A stretch of 64,000 nt of DNA from Neelides folsomi (GCA_034687125.1 JAQGBZ010000319.1:1-64000); one strand, 5' to 3'. Shown: positions 12,967 to 27,028, counted from the stretch's first letter. Numbers and translations are program-made. Notes: generated by a model not told the origin, from the sequence alone.

Positions 12967-15202
12967 TCATGTGTTATATTTTGTAACTTGATGACTATTA
13001 AAAAAATTTATATTTGAAATTGGTCTAGACTCATTTAAATGGTAAATGATAGGAACTTTTATTGTAATTGAGCCCGAATCATCCAAAGACTTATGTTTAT
13101 TAAATTCTAAATCCAAATTATCTAATAGAAGCCTCTCACTATCATTGTTAATAATTTCTTCTTGTATATAATTTTTCTCTGGCTTCCTTTCAACATTCGG
13201 ATATTGAAAGATCTTGAATAATTCATCCGCGAGTTCTTTTCTCTTAACTCCCTCGTTGTTCAGTTTCAATCTCACTGAAAGCGGTAAAGGAACATTGATC
13301 CCTCTATTCAATAATTTCTGTCCTATTTGTTCTGTCTCATCTTCGTTGTTTTGAGATTCTTCTTTTCTCGTATTATTTTGTTCATTTTCATAATTCATTT
13401 TCTCATCATCGTCACTTTTCTTCAAAATTTCTTCAATAAAATCTAAATGTCTCGAACTTCGCTTTTTCGATTTCAAATTTTTTGATCCCATTCCATATGG
13501 TTTTTCCCCTCTGGTAAATAAGAAGAAACTTCCAGAAACACTACAAAAAGAATATCATAATTAATACATAGAATACCTATTTATTCATAAATAATATATT
13601 TATTATTATATACAAAATGTAAAAATCATGTAAAGACAAACTTGTGTACTTTTTAAGAATGTTTTCTCCCATAAAGGCCACATCAGATTCTTTACATAGA
13701 CATTTTCCTTGTACAAAGGAATCCCAATCTGAGCAAGGGCAAGCAGGAAAAGCCGTCCCATCTTCAATTGACTCAATAAAGTAACCAACAGATCGTGAAT
13801 GATCACATTCGAAGGCTAAAATATTTAAGTAATTTTTTTAATTCAATTAGTATAATAATGCAACACATGCAACATATCTCTTGTATTCTACAATATCCGT
13901 ATCAGTAGTTAAAGTTGATAGTTCATTTATCATACATGTCATAAACTCCATATATTCAAATATTGCACTTCCTATTAGTAAGTAAGTAAGTGCTAATTAA
14001 AAATGATTGATGTAATCAAGATTTATTACTTTCAAAAGGATAAAGCCAATAGGTTGGACACCCCGGCTGTGAGTCACCAGAATTAGGGAAAAAGTCCGCA
14101 TGGCCCAAAGGCGTTTGAAGTCCCAGACCGTTCATGTTTGTGTGAATTATATCAACAAATTTTGCATCCTCTTTGTCCAACCTGTACTGGTTCTCAATTA
14201 GTTTGTAAAAAGGAGCCGCAGGGTCGAGTCCGGTAATTCGCCCTATTTTCCCTTTCAAGAGATGACCGCAATTCCCGGCCACGTGGGCTCCCCATGAATA
14301 CCCGATAAAATGGAAGTCTTTCAATTTGGCCCCTTCTTTTTCTAGGAATTTGACCAGGCTGCAGAGTTGTTCTGTGGCCAGTTCCGGACCATCCATCCAA
14401 TACAAATAGGGTAGGGCCATGAGGGTATAGTCGATCACGACCACGTTCACGTTCCCACTCCCCAAATACGTGTCTTTCATGTCGACGATCCATTCTTCAA
14501 GGTACACTTCGTTGGCAGAATGAGCAAAACCGTGAATAATTACTTTGGACAATTTCCGCGGATCGTAATTGCTTTCTCGTAACATTCGCACATTTCCAAT
14601 TCTCAGTTCTTGAGCTTCTAATGAATTTTTCCTATATGCAGCACCTCAACTTATTTTACATACTTTTTAGTAATTTCTAGGAGTATTGGAATTTATATTG
14701 GAATTAAAATCATTTACCTTGTCCAGAGGCGAAACTTAATATGAGTTTTCAAATTGAACCATGAGAAGATGTTTTTTGATGACAAAATGTCTTCTTTAAC
14801 TTGCAATGGATCATTGACTAATTGAACAATTGGCTTCTTCTTCAAAAATAAACATTCAGATCCTAAATTAAAGTTGAATTTTTGTTAAGCACTCCCCTAT
14901 TGTATTAGTACTTTTTTGCAATTTTGTTTCAAAGTTGTAAAATAAATAGAAAAAACATAATATGTAATAAACATTTTTTCGATTTATATCTAATTACACT
15001 ATTCAGGCCGGTTATATATATTTATATATATTTAATTTAATAGGTAAATCTTGTTAGATATTAGACAGATGCAATTGACAAACTGCTCATTATAATTTGT
15101 AAATGTTTTATATAGTAAAGTATATAAAAATTGTTTACCGAGAACAAAGGTTGCAATTCCAAGAAAAAACACGTTGGTTCTAAAAATATTAAACTTTTTC
15201 AT
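12967..15202 (-). CDS. Secreted pancreatic-lipase-family enzyme with charged C-terminal extension
   Basis: Likely secreted triacylglycerol lipase or phospholipase A1 of the animal lipase family (PNLIP/vitellogenin-like). Five minus-strand exons: 15139-15202, 14718-14862, 14030-14631, 13650-13815, 12967-13540; phases close to 516 residues. A signal peptide opens the protein (MKKFNIFRTNVFFLGIATFV). The catalytic triad is complete: Ser in GYSWGAHVAG, Asp in LDPAAP, His in CDHSRSVGYF, the last in exon 4. After GSFFLFTRGEKPYG, where related enzymes usually end, the frame continues for about 170 residues of Lys/Glu/Asp/Asn-rich sequence (KKRSSRHLDFIEEILKKSDDD onward) with no cysteines. The extension is one exon with the final lipase strand, so it is not an artefact of joining separate exons. 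Substrate is not predictable from sequence. Confidence 0.88.
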
Positions 15203-16534
15203 TTCGAAAATTTAAATAAAAACCACAATTAAAAGTCAGTATGAAAAAAAGATGAAGAGAATCTTCACAACAGCCCACCGAACATTTAGTGTAGTAATGA
15301 AGTAGAAAGTTGTAAGAAACTGTGAGATGGCCATACCTCAAATCCTCACACTGTTACTCACGTAAATGCTAAATCTCCAAAAAGCCTCCATAATTAATAG
15401 TTGTATAAGAGAAATGAACAGAGGTCGATGATGAAATCCCATTCATAAAGATTTGAATTCCTCGACTCCTCAATTTCTCTCCCTACGAGATGAAAAAGTC
15501 ATAAGCCGCCTTTAAGTACTCCTATCATTCCTATGATATTTATTATGATTTAAGGATGGCTAGGGGTGCTCGTTGACTTCAGCTTCACATCCCTTTTATA
15601 TGCAACAACATATGCAGATTGTAAAATGTGGAACAACGTTCATTTTCCTTCATCAAATGACCGTATGAGATTTTAATTGAACTAGTCTCGTATTCATTGA
15701 ACATAATGGCTAATATGATGATATATGTGTGATATATACATAAATTTATATTATATCTATATGTATCATTCCCATATCGAGTCCTAACCACATACAACAA
15801 AATTACTAACATTCAAAATGAAGTTGCACAAGGCATAGCAGGAAGGAAGTGAAACTCGAAAAACAACTTTTGACTTTATAAGGGCTAACATGAAGTATGT
15901 GGAAAATAATGCCAATGTGATGCATCAGAGTCCCAGATTATATTCGCTACAATAATTAAGTACATTATAGGATTGTTTCGCACGTGGGTAAGTCTCTTTT
16001 TTATTTTAAGTCTTGATAAATATTATTTATTACATACTCATTGGGTAGCCTTATATTGCATTTGATTTCATATGGAATATTAAAGAGCATTATTTATTCG
16101 TAAATTCTTACTTATATCTTGTTAGAGTTATTCATAAGAATACATTCAATACATAATCTGTATTTGGTTCTACTTTTACTTATTATTAAAATGCTTTTAT
16201 AATACAAAACGTCTCCATTTATCATGTTAGCATAAATAAAATATTTCGTATAATGAAATATTTCCAAACATGTTCTAATAAGGTATGGGTTAATTTAATT
16301 ATTACAAAAAATATTTTAGGACAATCTTGGTTTCTTTTTTATTATTCAAATCAACTTGCACATCGAGTAGAATCAACTTATTAAAAGAGTTACTTATGGT
16401 TAAATTATTAATAATGATAGAAATAAGGTGTATGGGTAGTTAAAGCCATGTACTTTTAGTAGAGTATTAAACAGTCATTTTATAATTTTTATTATGATTG
16501 ATTATCATATAATGATTTTAAGTACGAGGAGCCA
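15203..16534. other. Intergenic, lipase promoter side
   Basis: About 1.3 kb upstream of the lipase gene and downstream of MBOAT1/2 (both minus). A moderately GC-richer stretch at 15290-15560 may be the lipase promoter. The frame at 15585-15812 (-) shows no motif. Confidence 0.45.
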
Positions 16535-19500
16535 TCAGCCCGTTTTGAGATTAGCACCCTGCAGACTAGCAGTGCTCAGAAACTTCTTAATGTCGGGATG
16601 TGGGATGGGTCCGAGCTCCGTGGTTTCAGACTTGCTCTTTTTGGTCAGGAGATTGAGTGGCGGTGGTGGGAGGACCGCCGACTCCACCACTTTCCTCTTC
16701 GCTTGAAGAAACGGCCCGATTGAAGGGAGAGTCAACAAAACCACCACGCCCAAAACATGACATGAGAAGTACAGCTTCCTAGAAAACAAAAAGAAGATAT
16801 AAATGTTGTTTTGTGGCATATTTGGATGAAGATCTTGGGCGAGTGCTGACCGGAAGACTTGGATGGATGGGAAGAAGTCGAGGAGGATGAAGGTGAAGGT
16901 GACGTAGGATATCACGAACCGCGTCGCTGCCCAAGTGAGAAAGTCGTACACACGCCGTTGAGATGCGAACAGAGGTCGAATGTGCCGTCGGACAACGCGA
17001 GCCGCAGCAGTAAAAAGAGCTCCGGACAAAAATGTAATGTAATACCCGGGAGCGAACCTGAAAAATTTAAAAGTCATCTTTTACTTCTTACTCTTTTTTG
17101 TTGTTTTGTCTTTATATTATTTACTGCTTATTTAGACTATTTTTTCCAACTAGGTAGTTCTAAATGTATTGAAATACATGTAAATGCACATAAATATCAT
17201 ACATAGCTAGTATAAAATAAGGAAAAGCTGTCTACCTATTATAAAAACAAGGAAAACATTTACAAATATATTGATGTATTTATATTAAAAGTACGCGGAT
17301 TTGATTGCGTGTGCCGAAGTGTATCATGACTTCATGACTAAGTTGAATCTATGTAGAGAATACTAGACGCATGTAGTACTGTAATATACTATTTACTTGG
17401 TATGGTATACAAGTATACTAACTGACAAGTTAGTATTTTAAATATCTATTTAATATTATAAACAAGGGATGAAAAGATGAATAGGAAAATGTCATAAATA
17501 TTTTATTGAAGATGAGTCATGGTTGGATTAATGTTTATAGTCAGAATGCTAATGGATGTAGAGTGGATATGAAAATGGATGAGGTAGGACACAAAAAGGT
17601 TGTTGAGAAAATATAAATAAACGCAAGACTCCAGACGAGATTGCATATTTAAAGACTCGGGAACCTTGAAATCTTTTTTCCTTCTCACTTCCTTTCCATG
17701 TTGACGTTAAAATGTTCTCTTCAGCAATTAACGTCTTTATAAAACAATTGTATGTATTTACAATTTAACATGTTAATTGTTGGCGTTACTAACTCTGAAT
17801 TAAATTTTTTTTAAAATCATATCTGTTTATGGATGGGAAGAAAAGAATCGGCATTCTCAGCACATGTATCTAACCTGTAGTATAATGATTGTTAACAACT
17901 CATTTTGAATCACCATCAAAATACCTACATTTACAGTATACCAACACTCTTGATTTCATTAATACCGAGTATAACATTTAACATATTGGGAATTTATTTA
18001 AATTATCCATGTGCATTCTTTTTGGATTAATTATTCTGTTTAAAATACGAGTAAAGTCAATTTTACGTTTTTAACCAACTTATATAAAATAAACACACGA
18101 GTATGTATTTATTATGTAGATTAGATGCTTTTCCTTGTTGGGCTAATTTCCACAAAATTATGAGAACAATCTATTATAAAAAAGTTAATTGACATGAAAA
18201 GCTTTTAAGAACTTTCTTTTGAAAAATAAAAATCTCAAATGCGTAATAAGATTTCGTGTACATGAATCTTAACACTGCTAATTATTGACGTAGTTTAAGT
18301 TTTAATTATATTATAATCCAGGTTATCCTTACAACAATTAATTCAATTCACATACCTATGCAGATTATACTAATTATAAGAATTTTAAGTAGCTTGTTTT
18401 GGGATTTTCCTCTATCGCGGAAATGTGTATTTCACTAAAACTTATAACTAAAATATGGAATGCTCTTTAATACACACGCCTAGATGATGTTAATGCATTT
18501 AAATTTTGATATAAAAAAACTGAACTTACCCGTGCCAGAGTGCAGAAAGCATATAAGTAATGAGAGTCCGAGAAGCGACAGGAGCCCTTTCATAGGCCAC
18601 GTGTCTTAGCCACCTTCCCGTTCCTTTGTTCCAAGCGTCAAGTGACTCTTTGAGGCTCGTCCCGAATTCAAATCCATAAGGATCCACATTTGTCACTGCG
18701 TCCCATTTCCCCGTCGCGGGATCCCACCCGAGACCTCCAGCATTGCACACGGCGTCTGCCAATGTCCAGGCATGATAATACTTGCAACGCTCTAGCGTCG
18801 TTGCCCAGGTCAGGTACCATAGTTTATAAAGAACTGATGTGTCATGCAGCCACCAGGTTTCTGAAAAGGAAAGGAAAACATTACAATCTTCTTCACGGGC
18901 TCAACCTCATATTGACCTTTCTTACAATTATTTATTTGGCCTATGCTTATCCTTATCTATTCTCTTCCTCATCCGCCAACACAACAGGAGATTCAAATGA
19001 ATCAAATGATTCAACCATATCATAAAAAACAACTAAAAAAGTCACTCCTATAATAGAGTAATCTCTTCTTTAATATTTAATGTGCATGTGCTTAATTTAA
19101 TATTAATGTGAAGTACAGATATAAAAGGGGTGCATAAAAAGTAAATAAATATAATTTATGTAAACAATTACAGCTTTTAAACAATTTTTTAGGAGACTTT
19201 AACATAAGATACTGTAGTTAAAATTAGGATGTTTCAATTTAAATGGTTGCACTCTTGCACTCCCAAATTATACATCATCGTTGTTATAATTATATTATAA
19301 TGAACACTAAACCTGTTCATCAGTGATATTTGTAATGTAATCCTTCAGTGAATTCTTTTAATAAACACTGGACATGATAAAGACATGATAATTTCTCTGA
19401 AAAGGGAAATTGTATTGTTGAGATTGAGAGAAAATAAACTATATTTATGGGAATTTAAAGTTACAATTATAGCTGTGAGTAATACTAATAATTTAGTGAA

Positions 19501-22500
19501 TGATGAATCGTCATTCAACGGATGTTACGATCCTTAAAAAATCATAATTTTTACTTTAACACATTATTCCTACATTTAATTTTGTTGTCTTTTTACATTG
19601 CCTGTATGCTAAAAGAACTTTGTTATTAACCAGATTAAAAACATTGGCATTCCACAGTAATGCTGTAATGGATTTTAATCTTTTTTTCTTCTTTTGAACC
19701 TTCGAACCCTTTTTTCAGCAAAATAAGAATTGCAAAGCATTACTGTAATATGGCCTGGCTAAACCTCTCTCACCAATAGACCGGTTGATCTCTTTCCAAC
19801 ATAATATTTAAAAGTATTAAATATTCCATTTCACCAAGCAAGACTCAACTTAAGAGACGAGGACTTTGGACTTGTACAAGAAAAATGCAGAATGTAATTA
19901 AAACTTTTAAAGTTATAATCTTTGAAGAGAACTCTAATTTGCATCTCATGATTCTCATGTTAAAATAATACGTACAAAAACTCGACATTTGCTCAAGTAC
20001 TCTTCAACTGATGAAGCTTTGATGTAACTTTTAAATACTTTAATACTTTTAACTTTGTTTAAAAAACTTAACGCCTTTCCAGATAAGGGGAAAATAAGGA
20101 TACCGCATATTCCTTAAACATATTACAAATTACATATAACGCCTAGCTTAATTTATTGAGTTTGATAAGATAAAAAATAATTTAGTTTTTGAAGGCTTCC
20201 CCTCAGCTTTAAAAGATTTGAGCAGAATTTGTAGCAGAATGTCCCTAAAATATTAAACAAAGTTATAAATTCGTAATGCAAGTTTGTGTACGTGCGTCAT
20301 CCTTGCTTTTAAACCATTTAGTACTTTGTAACTTTGTCGTCCAAAAGAGAGGTACAAGACTTGCGAAACGACCATCAACTCTTTCATAAATCCAAACATG
20401 CATAGAAAAGGTGATAATTTGTGAAAGTGGGTCTATTAAATCTTTGATTTCCTATCCGCTTTGAGAATTCTAAATACTAAAACTAATCAATTTAAATCTT
20501 GTATTGAAACAGGAAGCTATAAACTTAAGTCGATGTTACATACATTGAAAAACTTCCTATAAGATGGTGTATATGCACTATATTTGTAAAGTAATAATGT
20601 ATAAACGTAGAGATATTAAAGAAATTAAAGAGTTAGTAGTAAGATAAAACTAAAGCTAATAAACTTCAACTTAAATATTTAATTAACGAATTAACGAATG
20701 AAATTTTAAAATTAATTTCTAATCCCCTAAAATAAATATTGAACAAGTTGGATTAAGAGATTAAAAAGCCTGTCGCTGACAGCTTTGATTGTATTATAAA
20801 TAAAGGATGTTTATTTATGTTCCTAGTTATAAAAGTGATAATTTTGACATTTACTTTTACTACTCGTATATTTATGAATTATGATTAGTAAATAAAGTTT
20901 CAAAAACTTTACTTCCACTTTTGTATTTCATTTCTTGTAAACCTACTTAAAATATTGGTATAATATAGTTTTGATGAAAAAACGCTCTTTACCTCTCAGG
21001 GAGGAAATTGGGAATCTGGGGCCGATAGCTGTATAGCAGAAGGCAAAGAAAACGCTTGCACCAACTTTCCTTCCGACTTCCTTCATAGGGGACGGAGCCC
21101 TCGGTGTGTAGATGTAACAAGCAAAGTCATCAAAAAACACAAATGGCCCCGCCAGAAGGGTTTGAAACTGAAGGGAAAATGCCGCAAAGTCCAACAATGG
21201 CGGCCGCCGCCCCAAGGCGTGCTTCTTCTGCAACTCCGTCCCTTCTTCCTTATCTCTCACTGAGAAGGCCAAGGAGGTGAGTTTTTCCGTAAGGACCATG
21301 ACCGGACCTGTGATGTCGATGGAGACGGTGCTCGTCTCCCAAAATTGTCTCCTCGCATGGAGGAAAGAGAGATGGCCCATGCAGACGAAGAGAACTGTCC
21401 AAGGCATTAGCCATGTGTCTGCCATGATTATCATGATGGTGTAGGCCGCCGAGGCAGAGCCCACAATGTGAAACGTCTCCCATCCGAAGCAAAAGATTGA
21501 GATGAAGAGACCGGAAACGAGGGTGAAGACAAGGCGCCGGTTCGGACCCTGAACTTCAGCTCGCAAAAGAAAGCTCAAACACAAGGCAACCAGTTGGCAC
21601 GCGATGAAATTAACCTGTGAATTAAATATAAATCTTTTAGATTCATTTCATATTTTTCTCATTTAGACGATTTAAACAATTTATCATAACTTGTCAAAAT
21701 ATTATTTATATAGAATTGGTAAAAAACATGTTCAAGATTAGGAGCAAAAAATTTATTACAGAACAAATACGCTATTGTATGCTTTTATTTAAAACATTGA
21801 AACAGTAAAGAATAATTGCGATTATGTTATATAATAGTATGGTGTGAAAGGATGCTAAGGCCCATGGTTAAACGAATGAATGAGTTTTTATTCTTTACAA
21901 ATGATTCTCGTTAATCATTGCCATTATATCGTTAATAATTACAAAAATAATAACTACAAACTTGAACGATTAACGGTCGATAGCCCAAGCTACCACCACA
22001 CCATGTTTTGGATTCAAGAAGGTCATAAAACTTGTGGGCGTGTTGCGCTATCAAAAATTGCAATTCGAGTAAAATAAATACAATTTGCAATGGTGAGTTT
22101 TATTAGTTGAATTTAATTATCAACAAAAGGCTGACAGTTTTACATTTTACTCTGTTTATAATGATAACACAAGTACGCAGTTAAAGTATGCTGATGAACT
22201 GACGATTGCATTAATTACTAAATGTTTTTAACCTGGAAGTTGAACCACAAAGATAAGGAGCTTCTATATTACTCTTTTGAATAAGCGATAAAGCACAACT
22301 TGTGTGTATTTAAAAATATGTATAGGGAGGATAAAAACAAGAGCATGGATAGAAGATATGAATTTTTATGAATAGGATTGAATAAAAAGTATAAATAAAC
22401 AAAACATGATTTTAATGGGAGTTCATAATGTCAACTTGTTTTAAGTTTGGTTTAAATATTGAACTTTCATTTTGATCAAGTATGAACAATTTGTTGAAAT

Positions 22501-23405
22501 ATAAATATATTTACACATTGTCCCAGGTCATTGATGAAATATCTCAAATACATAACCGCAAAACCACAAAACCATAAAATATTGGTAATGTTAATAATAA
22601 TATATTTAATAAATGTCCAAGTATGATACGAAAATTTACAATATGCTAGTGAGACGATGAGGAAATAATATAAAATATCTTATGCCCTTATAAGCCTTAT
22701 CTTATGTTCTTTTTAAAGAGTATTTTTTTGCAATTTTACTAAATTCGACTTTCACTATAATAATAAAATGAATATTTTGAGTATAATATTTAAAACATTA
22801 ATACTTGTTACCTTTACCCTATCATAATTAAGCAAATTATGATAGGTACTCTGAGAGTAAATAATCAATAAGGAAAACAGAAAGGATAATAAAGCAAAAT
22901 ATAATTATTATTGAAAATTTGACGTAATTCCAAGTAATTTCGCATATATTCATGAGAAAAGTGAAGGGGGACGATTATTTTGAAATTATACTACATAGAA
23001 GAGAGGTTAAATAATTTGACGCAAATATGTTTAAAATCATTGCGTAAACAAAGCACGAACTGTCGTATATAACTACATTACAATGCAAGAGCATTAGGTA
23101 AAAAATTTAAAGGATCTTGTACGGAATTAATGCGAAATTTTGATTTTAAATCTTTTAAATCGAAATTAAACATTAACTCCTTGATCCGCTTAAATGCCGC
23201 TTGTGAAAATATTAAAGGAAATGACTCTAATGCACTTTCTAACATTGCTTTAGTTCTTGTATGAAGAGAAACAATTGTATTTGTAATATTGTAATTTAGA
23301 TAATTAAAATCGGCTTACTTGGTCAATCTCAAGTTTAAATATTTGGCAGAGGGGCAGGAGGGCCCTTGAGCCACCGTAGTCTTCGAGGTCTCCCTCCGCC
23401 AACAT
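16535..23405 (-). CDS. MBOAT2: Lysophospholipid acyltransferase MBOAT1/2 (oysgedart-like)
   Basis: Multi-pass ER membrane enzyme that re-acylates lysophospholipids in the Lands cycle. Five minus-strand exons: 23319-23405, 20993-21614, 18530-18860, 16851-17057, 16535-16778; phases close to 496 residues (human MBOAT1 495, MBOAT2 520). Exon 1 is short and ends KLEIDQ, which joins VNFIACQLVAL exactly as human ...DQ/VNFVVCQLFAL does; this identifies the start. Family landmarks in order: CFGWETFHIVG, ITGPVMVLTEKLTSLAF, LLAGPFVFFDDFACYI, KYYHAWTLADAVCNAGGLG, the active-site Asn in AWNKGTGRWLRHVAYER, and the active-site His in LSALWHG followed by FAPGYYITFLSGALF. The hydrophilic tail ends with SLQGANLKTG. 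One donor (end of exon 4) is the less common GTCAGC. MBOAT1 and MBOAT2 cannot be told apart, as invertebrates usually carry one copy. Confidence 0.95.
17058..18529 (-). other. MBOAT1/2 intron 3
   Basis: 1.47-kb AT-rich intron between GTAAGT after the ALWHG exon and TTTTCAG. The minus frame at 17503-17688 has no motif. Nothing recognised. Confidence 0.6.
18861..20992 (-). other. MBOAT1/2 intron 2
   Basis: 2.1-kb AT-rich intron. No coding or repeat structure recognised. Confidence 0.6.
21615..23318 (-). other. MBOAT1/2 intron 1
   Basis: 1.7-kb intron separating the 29-codon first coding exon. It contains a perfect 12-bp palindrome with a 5-base loop (22818-22829 and 22835-22846, CCTATCATAATT). 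No gene seen; the frame at 21880-22077 has no motif. Confidence 0.6.
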
Positions 23406-25621
23406 GCTCACTTCACATCCCACTTGTTGCTGATGAGGGCGAAACTTCTATCCCCGTCACCTCTCAAACTCCAACCGCTACTGACCAAGAGGCGATGAGA
23501 GAGCGAGCTCTGAGAGAGGAACGCGCGACCTGGGAGTTGCCATGAGAGCAGATGACCTTGAGAAGAGCAGGTTCCTACCTCCGGACCTTCAACTCATCCC
23601 CACCACACCTCGACCCTCTCCGGATCATCTCCACTAAAATAATAATTAACTTGATGTGAAGAACAAGAGAAAATGCAAAGACTCCGATTCCTGGTTAAAC
23701 TATTCGATTCGAACCTAATGGTTCTCTAAGACTCTTTCCGGTCTCAAGATGGGAAGGATGAGGAAGTTCGTTCACTCTTTTCCTAATGGCGCAGAAGAGA
23801 GTTCAAATTTCAATCTCCATCCCACATACCTATGAATGGCTATGAGGGACGTATGGCCCCATATGTATGGGCCTAAAAACTTCATGAATGAGAGGCTGAG
23901 AGGAGAACCAGACTGTACAGAATTCCCTTCGGAGTGTTCCTTCGGAGTCTTGTATAAATCGGGGAGAAACGTGCGCAATGGAATATATTTAACACCATTA
24001 AAATGTTTACACTATTGTTTAATCCTTTCGCTAGGAACCAGATTGAATGAAATGATTGTGCTAGTTGTAAATTGTTAATTTAACTAGACAAATGAATTCG
24101 AAGGATCTAAATAAGAAGAAACATTCTTGATCTACCTCAACTTGAGGTTGAGTGTTTTTAATGAATGAGAATTCCTCTGCCGCTGAGAACACAATTTGTG
24201 CTCAATTATCATGGCCTATAGATAGGACAACCTAAGATAGTATATAATCCAAAATGTAAACGCCGGTTATGGTTGTGAGCGTATAATTGCATTAAATTAC
24301 ACCCATACTTCTGTATTTATATTACTCGCTCCCAATCAGATACTTTTTTTTAACTTTTTAACAAAATTACTGTGTTATTTTATTCTTTGGGTAGATTAAT
24401 ATATTCGATCAATTTGCTCCTATTGATATCATTTCATGTTGGCAAAAGCCGAACAATACTCATTTCATTTACTAAGTATAATATAGTTTAAAATCACAAT
24501 TAATCCGATTTGTTATCATTCTTATCATAGATAGATGAAGTTTTATGCGATCTATAGTATTGTATATAAAAGATATTCTAATGTCTCTTTATGAAGATTA
24601 TGAGGTAAGTCATAAAAATGAATAGATGTGTAGGAAGGCTTGGTGTGGTATTAGCTGCAATTGCAATGAGTAGGCAATCAAGTTCAAGGACTAATTAATA
24701 AAGAAGGCAAGCTCAATTCACTCTCATTTGACGAAGCGCATATTATACAGTATGCTTACGACGAATAGGTAAGTGCTGTAAAAGTGGACGACGTTTAACG
24801 AAAATTCACTTTTAGCGCTTATAAAAGTCATGTTTAGCAGATAATTATATGCAGCTTATAAAAACTTTTATAATATAATTAACTGAAATCGGTATTAAAA
24901 ATGAGTTAGATTAATCCTTTAGGTGTAGGTGAACGTAAGGATATTTTTATGTGTAATGGTAATGAGTAATGAGGCTTCAGGTAATGACGGTGTAATGTTC
25001 GGTAAATTAATAATTAATTATAAATGAAATTTTAAAGACAAGCATTAAACTATATCCTTTTAATGGTTTAAAACCTTAAAGGCGGCATATGAAATCACCA
25101 TGTGCTGTGCTGAGTTGAGGTGAATAAGCTGAAACAAATGAAGCCGAATGGTGAATTCTAAATTGTGCTTTTGTGATAGTGTTCTTGCAGTTTATGCAGA
25201 TTACAAATTGAGAAGATTTTTATATCTCATTTGCAATTTAACCATTAAATCTTATACTGTCTTTTATTAACGTCGATAACGTCCAATTATTTAATTTCAA
25301 TCAAGAACCAAGACTTGTGTTGCTTAACTTTACGCTTGAGGTTTGACCAAGAAGTTGCAGACTGTTCGACTATATATTTCTTAGATGGGTTCTTTGGAGG
25401 TATTTTTTAGTATATAAAATATTATATACTTTAACCTCAGGTAGAGATAGAGATATTATATATTATTTAAGCAGGCATTAAATCATACTTAATTGTGCAT
25501 TCATCGGTTTATACAAGCTGAATACTGATAGCGAACCTGCTAACTTTCATTTTCTTTTCAGAAAAAGAAATTTCAATCGACGAGAAATTTTTTAGAAGAT
25601 TTATTTTTAGGTAAAAGTAGA
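23406..25621. other. Divergent region MBOAT1/2 / Myb-SANT gene
   Basis: About 2.2 kb between divergent genes. The 230 bases next to the MBOAT start (23406-23640) are much GC-richer than the surroundings, fitting a 5' UTR and core promoter. On the other side TTTTCTTTTCAG at 25550-25561 looks like an acceptor of a 5' UTR intron just upstream of the Myb/SANT start. Frames at 23772-24078 lack motifs. Confidence 0.5.
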
Positions 25622-27028
25622 ATGGACAAGCCGGTTAATGTAAAGAAACTGGGAATCAAGAGCGAGTTACCTTCACCAACATCAACCGAAGAACTGCCGG
25701 TCGAGACGAACCTCAAGCGATCCAAATCTCTCGAACCCGATGAAAAACAACAAAACAAGAAAAGGAGAAAGAGGAACGCTGATGACCGACGAACAAAGAG
25801 CAAACGCCGAAATTGGTCTCAAGATGAAGTCAACATTGTTTTAGACCTCTGCATTGATCTTCACAATAATGGTCAGCTCTTTGAGGTAAGTTGAAATCTT
25901 GTAAATTTATACATAACATTAGCACTTTGTTAATTCAAAATGTAAACCTAAGAAAATCTTCAATTCTTCTTCTTTTTCAATCTTTTTCATAATTTTTAGA
26001 AACCAAGTGCAAGAGTCTATTATGAAAAAATTCACCAGAGTTTGCAGTTTCAAAATTGCGACAGGCAATCGGTCAACAATAAGATGAGACACATTAAAAC
26101 TACTTACAGTGAAGCATTGAAATTCAAAAAGGAAGCAAGAGAGAAAGAAGATTACGACAGGAAGAAATGCAAAAGTATGTGATAGGAAAATTTAACTAGA
26201 GAGTAGCTTTACTTCACACAATTATTTATTTTAATATTATTTTATAATTCGTATATTTCATATTTAAAGAAAACGTGCTTAAAATCTGCAAATATTTTGA
26301 GAAATTGAGGATTCTCATGCCAAATGGAACTGAAGGCGATGACCAATTAGAACAATCTTTTGATACTACACAGGTAAAAAACTCAAGTTATTAAAAACTT
26401 AAATTGCTCTATAATCCTTATTACATTTAATTTAACTATTTATCTATACAAAATTTAGAATGAAGAGGTCGATGAAAAAATGAGTAGTTGGAGTCATTTT
26501 GAAGAGGAAGACGAATCGCTCTACAGTCCTGAAGTTATCATTCATCAAAGAGACGACGATGAAGTTGATCTCAATCTCACCTTCACAGCACCCGAAACCT
26601 CCAATTCAGTGGATAAAAAACTCGAAGGACTTGAGACGAACTATCTTGAAAGCCTTGAAAAGCCGATAAAGAAATTGAAAACGAATGTCGTTCCAATCCC
26701 AACCGAAAAATCAGAAGCCGTTTTGAAGAACACGGGCGGAAAAGATACTATCATTCTTAAGCAGCTAGAACTCGAAAGCCGTCGTTTGACAATGGAAGAA
26801 CGGAAATTGGGACTAGAAGAGAGAAGACTGACGTTAGAAGAAAAACGACTTAATCTCGAGTTATCGAAAATTCAATATGAGCAATCGAGCTTCAAAGACG
26901 AACTTTCAATCCAACGAGAGAAACTCGCCATTCAGAAGGAAAATGAAATTAGGAAGTTTGAACTCCAATTGGATGCGACACTCAAGTTGGAAATGGCTAA
27001 ACTTGAACTAGCGGCTTATAAGAAGTAG
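25622..27028 (+). CDS. Myb/SANT-like (trihelix) DNA-binding protein
   Basis: Putative nuclear DNA-binding protein. Four exons: 25622-25885, 26000-26174, 26270-26373, 26459-27028; phases 0, 1, 0 close to 370 residues. A basic N-terminal region has a bipartite nuclear signal (KKRRKRNADDRRTKSKRR). Directly after comes a trihelix/Myb-SANT-like domain, residues about 63-150: NWSQDEVNIVLDLCID, VYYEKIHQSLQF, VNNKMRHIKTTYSEALKFK. An acidic middle is followed by a strong C-terminal coiled coil (residues about 280-370), with a recurring LEERRLTLEEKRLNLE pattern. This two-part layout (trihelix plus coiled coil) occurs in MSANTD-type proteins and in host genes derived from Harbinger transposon MYB proteins. 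No transposase lies next to it. I cannot name an ortholog. Confidence 0.8.

Noticed and set aside
22818-22846. Perfect 12-bp palindrome in MBOAT intron 1
   Set aside because: Short AT-rich palindromes of this size are expected by chance in such sequence; no function proposed.
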